This document shows, in pieces, positions 27,301-36,300 of a DNA stretch of 64,000 nt. The notes under the pieces are model-generated. The model saw nothing but the letters and a program-made list of their open reading frames with translations. It did not search any database and was not told where the DNA came from. This DNA is from Plazaster borealis (Eukaryota > Echinodermata > Asteroidea > Forcipulatida > Labidiasteridae): positions 2,728,001 through 2,792,000 of the forward strand of contig CM037467.1 in the NCBI GenBank assembly GCA_021014325.1. Reading direction: 5' to 3'. Position numbers and translations under genes: made by a program. The first letter of the stretch is position 1. Each line of letters begins with the position of its first letter.

Positions 27301-30300
27301 CTGGTGATCCATATGAAGGATCCCACTTGATTGTGACCTTCATTCCAAGAAGTCGAGTTACATCTGTGATTGTTACAAATGAAGAAGGAGTGCCTGAGGA
27401 AGTCACCATTGCCTTTGAATTTCAGCCAAGTGATCGTGCTGAATACATACCTCTTTTTGATGAAAAAAATTCAAACATCTCCATAAGAAACACTGACACC
27501 AAAATTCCCTTACCATCAAGCTTGCCGTTCATAACAAGACTGAGAGTTTTCCTTGTTGGACCAAATCCAGATGCAAGTTACAAAATAGTCTTCAATGGCT
27601 GCGAAGAGAGAGGTAATTGCAATCTTAAAGTAAACTTTTAAGATATGGAGAAATTTTTGAACTTCCTCTATAATATTTTTACTTCTTACTCCTCGAATAT
27701 AAAATAATAAATGCCCATTTCTACACATTTTGTATGTTTTTAATTTCAGTTCCTACCAGCACAGAGGTGTTCAGTTCTACTGTCAGCACCACACGGGAAA
27801 CCACAACTGCACCCACAACTACAGCTGCACCAACAACCACCGAGGTGGTCACTACCACTGCTGTACAAACCACCACTCCAGAGGCAACAACCACTGAGGA
27901 GACAACTACTGTACGCACCACAACACAGCCAACAACCACAGGTAAAATGTTCATCTTCTAATACCAAATGCCTTGTTTATGTTTGCCTCGTTATTTTACA
28001 AAATATCGTTCAAGAATTTTGTTTTCATTTTCATGCTAAAATGATTTACATTTTCCAGAAGCCCCAACAACTACTGAAACAACTACCACTCGTGTGACAA
28101 CCACTGCAGCACCTACAACTTCTGGCCCTCCTACAACAACTGAGAAAGTCACCACCACAGTTGTGACAGCTTCTCCAGAAGCAACTACAAAAGAGATAAC
28201 CACTGTGACCACCACAGCTGGCCCTTCAACCACACCTGAAGAATGTGCTGAGGACCTTGACGTGTATCCACCAGTGAAGGTCTCAAGAAAAAATTCTGAC
28301 ACTTCTTTACCAGTTTCACCTGATGAATGGTGGAAACCAGTCAGTCCTCCAGAAAACACTGGTGATCCATATGAAGGATCCCACTTGATTGTGACCTTCA
28401 TTCCAAGAAGTCGAGTTACATCTGTGATTGTTACAAATGAAGAAGGAGTGCCTGAGGAAGTCACCATTGCCTTTGAATTTCAGCCAAGTGATCGTGCTGA
28501 ATACATACCTCTTTTTGATGACAAAAATTCAAACATCTCCATAAGAAACACTGACACCAAAATTCCCTTACCATCAAGCTTGCCGTTCATAACAAGACTG
28601 AGAGTTTTCCTTGTTGGACCAAATCCAGATGCAAGTTACAAAATAGTCTTCAATGGCTGCGAAGAGAGAGGTAATTGCAATCTTAAAGTAAACTTTTAAG
28701 ATATGGAGAAATTTTTGAACTTCATTCAGAAAATTTCCTTCTCCTTAAATGTAAAAGAACAAATGCAAATTTTTTACACATTCGTATGGTTTTTAAAAAT
28801 TTCAGTTCCTACCAGCACAGAGGTGTTTAGTTCTACTGTCAGCACCACACGTGAAACCACCACTGCACCCACAACTACAGCTGCACCTACAACCACCGAG
28901 GTGGTCACTACCACTGCTGTACACACCACCACTCCAGTGGTGACAACCTCCCCTGAGGCAACCACCACAGAGACAATCGCTGTGGATACATCTACAGGTG
29001 AGTTATTTTTGAGAAATCTTTGTTTGTTTCATTATCAGCAATAAAATCAGATATCATTATGACATTTATGACAACTCCTCAGGCAACCACAACAGAAGCA
29101 ATACAATTTACTACCTCTTTAGGTTTGGATTGCGTTTAGTGTTTCAGTCCCGTGTTATATTCTGCTTTGTATTGGTAATAGGTAGAACACCAATCCATTA
29201 TTGAACTTTGAGAATGCTGGTTCAAATCCAACTTCTGTCAACTTAATTTTCAATTTACTGCTTAAAGCAGCACCAACAACCATAGCAACTACATCGCAAA
29301 AGGTGATTACAACAGCAGAAGGGACAACTGCTGAACGCACAACAACTATTGTCCAGACCACCACTCCAGAAGCTACAACTACTGAGGAGGCAACTACTGT
29401 GTTGGTTACAACAGGAGCAACTACCACAGGTATGACTGTTCAATTTTATTCTCCGTCTAAGTTGACTTACTCCTGAGATGGAGTTAAATAATAGTAATAA
29501 TAATAATACAAAGCATTTCTATAGCGCTCTTACAAAAGTTGTATCACAGCGCTTAACAAGCAGAATAACAGAATAACAAAACAACAATAACATTGAGCAT
29601 GACGACTGGTATAGGGTAACTTGTTCCACATAGTTGGCCCAGCAGCATAGAATCCACAGTTACCAAATAATGTACGAGTGTGTGGGATGATGAGAAGTCT
29701 ATTATCTTGAGCAGATCACAGTCCACTCCTTGCTGGATCATAATAATGAGTTCTTTGAGATACAGTGGTACATGGCTTATGTCACAGATACATTTGAAGA
29801 CAAATGTGAGCAGTTTGAATTGGATACGTTTTGAGATACCGAGCCAGTGAAGTTCACGGATCAGGGAGAGACATGTTCATATTTCTTGACCTGGAATTAA
29901 AGGGGGAGTGCCGTCTTGATCGTCGCAGGCCCCTGACTGCACATGGAGTCATGAACTCTCACCTAGTTAATGACGGCGCCCTTTGTGATGTGACGGCCAG
30001 CAGTAGCTGGGTTAGAGTTCATAATTCCATATTCCATGCACAGCCACAGGCCTGCTATGATTATGACGACAGTTTCCCTTAAATGTAGGTAGAGTCATAG
30101 ATTTGTAAATAATCCAAAAATTAATGACCATTCAAATTACTTGGTGAGAAGCACTGCAGCTGTTTAGATAATTTTTCACCCAAAAACATTTGAATCTGAA
30201 AAATGATTCATGCATGAATCGTTTCTTAGATTTCTGAGGGTTGGTGTTCGTTCACAACTGCTGTGGCCAGAGATGCGGTTGCAGTTGGTACTCGCTGTCA

Positions 30301-33300
30301 ACTTGCAAAACGTGGATGGATTTGACGTTCTTGTGAAAATACGAGTCCCAAGCGAGTAATATGCCTGTGGATTTTTTCACAGGACTTGGGGAAAGTACTG
30401 AGTATACAGTGCTTAACACACATCAGTGTATGGGTAAAAACACAAATAATATTCTTTATCCCCAATACAAAACAAATTATTGCGATATCTGCTGCTAAAA
30501 TATAGGTTTCATAATTTTAGTCTTGAGAATAAATAGCTTTATAGGGAAGTATTATAAACACTCCAAATAATTTTATATTCAGGAGCCCCGACAACCACTG
30601 AAACCACTACAACGCATTTGACGATCACCGCAGCACCTACAACTTCTGGCCCTCCTACAACAACCGAGGAAGTCACCACAACAACCGAGGAAGTCACCAC
30701 AACAGTTGTGACAACTTCTCCCAAAGCAACTACAAAAGAGATAACCACTGTGAGCACAACTACAGGTAAGATTTGCTAGACCAATTCTTTGATACTGGAC
30801 TTGTCTACCCCTTTTTGATGGAGATCACTTTCATGTGAGGTTGTATATGCCCCGCGGTTGGCAAAGCTACTGAAGGGCATACTGTTTCCGACATGTGCAT
30901 GCATGCGTGTATGTGTGCAATCATTGACCATAACTCAAGGACTTTGCATATCAACTCAAAACTTGGTGTGTGGATTGGTCTTGGGATCCCCCAGAAGCAT
31001 GTTGTCTTTGGACCCCCTAGGCCAAATGTCAAGGCTATTATGGCTATAACAGAAGAAGACTTAAGATAACTCGAGAGGGACTTGGCACATTATCTCCGAA
31101 TTTGGTTTGTGGATTGGTCTTGGGATCACCTAGAAGCCTATTGTTCGTTGGACACCCTAAGTCCAATGTCAAGATCATTATGGCTAAAAGAAAGGAAAGG
31201 TTATTTTAGCGATAACTCGAGAAGGACTTGGCATAGCATGTCCAAAATCGGTGTGTGGATTGGTCTTGGGATCCCCCAAAAGCCTATCATTTTTTTGCCC
31301 ACCTAGTTCAAATGACAAGAAATGGACTGGATTGCGGGGCATTTGTGTTAACCAAACACAACTTTTCTTGCTTCTTTTTGTAATGAAACGTTGCAGTTGC
31401 CACAACAACGGAGGAGACAGTAACAACAAGAGTCACCCAAGAAACAACGGCTGCACCAACGACAACAGAGGCTCCAACTACAACTAAGCAACTCACCACA
31501 ACATCTGTAGTCAGGACGACCCCACTTGTCACAACGGAGGAAGTTGTAACGACTGCTGCTACAACAACTGAGGCCACAACGACTGGTAGCTATAAGATTT
31601 AACAGTTGTTTTGATGGTTTCCTCTTTCCACTTTAGATTATGTTGCTTCTTTCTTGGTTGCTGTGCTGTAATATTAAATCCTATTCTCTTTAAATTTCCA
31701 GGAGCCCCGACAACTACCGAAGCAACTTCCACTCGTGTGACAACCACCGCAGCACCTACAACTTCTGGCCCTCCTACAACAACTGAGGCAGTCAGAACAA
31801 CAGTTGTGACAACCTCCCCTGAGGCAACCACCACAGAGACAATCATTGTGGACACAACTACAGGTGAGTTTTTACCTCTTGCTTACAGTACAGAGTTTTT
31901 TAAAATCTAAAAAAATAACTTTTTAATAAGTTTTTTTAATTATGATTTTTTATAATAACTTTTGTATTTGTCTCGGTTTGTACAACAGAGGGAGCAACAA
32001 CGACTGTCACCACAACTAAAGAAACGACTGCCGTTCCAACGACCACTGAAAAGCCAACAACAACCAAGGAAGTCATAACAACAACTGTTACCATTACAAC
32101 CCCTGAAGCAACAACCACAGAGGAAACAACAACAGTGATTACCACAGAGGCCCCGACCACCACAGGTAAATTTTCATTTGAAAGCGCTCATAATTTTTTC
32201 TATAAGGTATGCTGAGCTATGCTGAACACCATGTAACGGTTTACAGGGTGCTGTCATGGCTGTGGCGCAATCTGCAGCCAACCATACCAGAAAACACAAG
32301 GGCGAACCCCTTCTTTAAATGATAAGTGTACTGAGTTATTTTATGTGCATTACACACCACATGGGACCGAAAGACGAAGCAATAACTGTTTAGTGTCTTG
32401 TTTGAGGACACAAGTGTCAAGACCAGGACTCGAACCCACACTCTGCTGATCAGACACTCGAGTGCGCTTGACTGCTCGGCCAAGTGTCAAGACCGGGACT
32501 CTAACCCACACTCTGCTGATCAGACACTCAAGTAGGCTTGATCGCTCGGCCTCGACACGCCATTACACACCGCAAAATATTACAGACCTCTGGAGCACAC
32601 AGATTTCTAATATGTATTAAAATGTTAATTTTTCTGTATTGTCATTTATGTATTTATATTTTGCAATTTATATATAAATATGTAGCATTTGCATTTTGTA
32701 TTTTATCTGTACATAATTTTGAGAAGTGGGGTGAAAAAATTAAACATAAATAATTTTTTGTTATGTACTTAAAGAGCTGACAACAACACAACTACCAACA
32801 ACTGTAAGCAAAACAACAACAAAGACCGTAACAAGTGAGTTTAATACCAGAAATTTATTAATTTTGAACCCTTTTTAAAGGCAGGGTATACTTTTAGTAA
32901 TTGTCAAAGACCAGTATTCTCCCAAAATATGCATAAAATAACAAACCTGTAAAAAATTTGGCTCAATTGGTCGTCAAAGTTGCAAGAAAATAATAAAAGA
33001 AAAGTACACCCTTGTTGCATAGAATTGTGTGCTTTCAGATGCCTGAGAAAGGCTTCAGAAGCCTTTCTCAGATTAAAATTTGTGGGTGCAAAATTACCTC
33101 TTCCTCTAAAACTACATTACTTCAAAGGGGGTCACTTCTAACAAGGTTTTATAGTATCACCAGCTCTCCAGTGCTCTTTACCAAGTAAGTTTGTATGGTC
33201 ATTAACTTGTGGAGTAATTACCAAAAGTACACCCTGCCTTTAATAGATGTTAAATTTGCATCGGGGATAAAGAATATTGAAATCCTATTAAAACAGGATT

Positions 33301-36300
33301 CGAACTGCCTCTAGTTACTGGGCAATCTCAGTGGTATAGTTGGTAAGATATCTGCTCTAGAATGGCAATGGTCGTGGGTTTGAATCCCACCTGAGAAATA
33401 TGGTGTGGATTTTGTTCACAGGACTCGGGGGGGGAAGTACCGAACATATAGTGCTTTATACACATCAGTGTATTAGGGTAAATCAAATAATAAATTTCTA
33501 ACCTATTATTTGGAACGTTTTAAATCAAGGACTAAAAGATGCAGAACACTGAAGCAATTAACCACATGACACCAACCTGGTATAATTTTTCAGAAAGAAA
33601 TAAAGTGTTCAATATTTTGTCATGATAATACTTCAAATAAGAGTTTTAAAAAAACCTTCTGTTTTAGAGTTGTTTCATTCTATCAAAGACAATCAGAATA
33701 AAATTGAAAAGATTTGATTTTAGAGGACAAAATTTATTCCAGTAAAAGTATAATTTTGTTCATACATAATTATATTCCTATAAATTATTTCGACCACAAG
33801 TTTTATCAAAATATAATAATTCATAATTTGAACTTAAATTTTCTAAAGCCTCAACTGCTGCTGGGACAACCACAGCTATCATTCGAACCACCCAACCAGG
33901 CGATGGAGGTAAGCTTTAGAACTGAAGATCAGTTCTGTTCTGAACCGGTTCTGTTTCTGTTCAGAACTATCGCGGCTCATAAGAGAATTTAATACATGGT
34001 GATCTTGGTTTCTTAGTACAGGTTTTTGAAAAATCGGTCACAAACCATTTAAAGATGAACTCCAAGGTAAAATTCAATTTTGTTGGTTCACTCCTGACTT
34101 TTTCAGAGCTTATTTTGAAACACGACATTGGATTTCAACAACTAGTGCGTCTTTACATTCCAAGGAGGAATTTTTTGTCAGTCAAAAGGTCAAATTCAAG
34201 GCTGTTGATTGAATATCATCGAAAGACAGGAATAAACCAAAAGTTCCCCGTACAAAAATGTATACACCCATTTATACCAGAATGATGTCATTGATGTTTT
34301 AGATATTGACAAATTTCGCAGACTAGGCCTTATCGCCAATGCGGTTTGTTTTGGACACAAAATGGCTTCTAATCACAGGCTCTGACCTGGTCCATTGACA
34401 TTATATAAAAAGTCTTTTAGTTTCAAATTTATTTCCATTGATAAATACAGTGTACATAAAATATTCAAATTTTTGTTTTTTTAAACTTACCTGTTTCTTT
34501 AACTTCTTTCTTTCTTTCAGAACCACCGTACTGTAAGTTCCAGGGAGAGAAATATGAGGTAAGTTAATACAAAATCTATTAAATAATGAATTGTAAATGC
34601 TTTAAAGGTACTATAGTATATTTTTGGGGTCAATGATTTGCATTGATTTGGTTTGCATTAATAAAAATTGAATTTATACGGATGAAAGTCCAGTGTGTTT
34701 GAATTGGTGTTTAAGTGTTACGTACGAAGTGTAGACCTGAGAACAGAAGAGGTCCACACAATGTAGGGACTTGAAACACTATGTGGACTTACACACGTGT
34801 CCACACAGTGGTTTTTTTACCGTGTTGAAGAATATGATTTTTCTTAAGTGCACAGAACAAAGGAATGTTCAAAGAGTGTATGCAACACAGAGCTGGGTGT
34901 GTTTGGTCAAGCACTTAACCATAATTGCTTCTCTTCAGCCTGAATGCCTCCAGGACTCATCCTTCACAAGGAAAACACTTTGATATTTCCCTTTTCTTGT
35001 AATACTCTAGGAAGGCGAAGTGTTACCAATTGGTCGGCCATGTACAATCTTGAAATGTGGATCGAACGGTAACATAATCATTGAGGATGTCATTTGCAAC
35101 AGGACCTGTCCAAATGTAAGTCTCAAAACATTTGTTTCATCTGTGCTCTTTGAAAATTAAAAAAATCAGATTTTTGTAGTATACATGAGCTTTTAAAGGG
35201 ACATAATTGAAAACGAAAAACAAGAAAAAATCTTAATTCCAGTGAAAAAAAATCTTTGTTTTAACAAAATCAATCTTTGTACCCAAAAAACTCCCACTTT
35301 GTTCGAATGAAAATAATCTTTGTTTGAACAGAATTTTTTTTTTTTAACCTGCGGCGCGTGCATGTGCCTGCATATAGACACAGCCGCCCCTGTTGACGAC
35401 GCTGCAGACTGCCAACGTGCAGGCTGTAGATGTGACTACTAGTGTGCGTCCACTTCGTCAACAATGCATCTGTGTTAAGATTAGTCTTCATCCCCTTAAA
35501 AGCTCAAAAACAATAAGATGAGCTTAAAGGCACTGAACACGTGTGGTAATTGTCAAAGACCAGTGTTCTCACTTGGTGTATACCAACATATGCATAAAAT
35601 AACAAGCCTGTGAAAATTTGGGCTCAATTGGTCATGGAAGTTGCAAGAAAATGATGAAAGAAAAAACACCCTTGTTGTACAAATTTGTGTGCTTTCAGAT
35701 AGAAATAAAAACTTCTTGCAAAAAGTTTTTAGTATTTTAGTGAGAAATTGCCTCTTTCTCAAAAACTACATTACTTCAGAGGGAGTCGTTTCCTACAATG
35801 TTTTATACTATCAACAGCTCTCCATTTTTATGCTAATAGATATTTTGAGTAGTTACCAAACGTGTACAGTGCCTTTAAAGGACAAACTTCTTAAAAGTGA
35901 TTATAAATCAATTAAATTACATACAGTCGTGACTAATATTTTGTGTTTGTAATTATTCAATAGGGAAAACTTGTGGAGGTGAACCCAACAACTTGCTGCC
36001 CAATATGTGGTATGTATAAAGAAACCATACTGGTTGGTACCAGTCGGAACCAGTTGAAACTGCTTGAACCTAGTTGCCACCGGTTTACCCCAACTGGCCC
36101 TAGATGAAACACACCCTAATAAACAGAGAAACTGAATTGCAGCGTTTCTTTCATTGTTGATGAAATATGATCATCTGAAGAAAAAAAAAATCTGTTATGG
36201 TAAAGTCATAACTGGATTGTAAAACTGTTACCATCGAAATATGTCCACTATTCCATGTTGTGATATGTGGTACTTTATGGTGCTGTCAGTTTTGATGATA

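Noticed and set aside
15451..28467. Long open frames on the minus strand (about 140 aa) opposite each domain exon
   Set aside because: They are the antisense of Thr-rich (ACN) codons read as Val-rich sequence; they repeat only because the plus-strand exons repeat.
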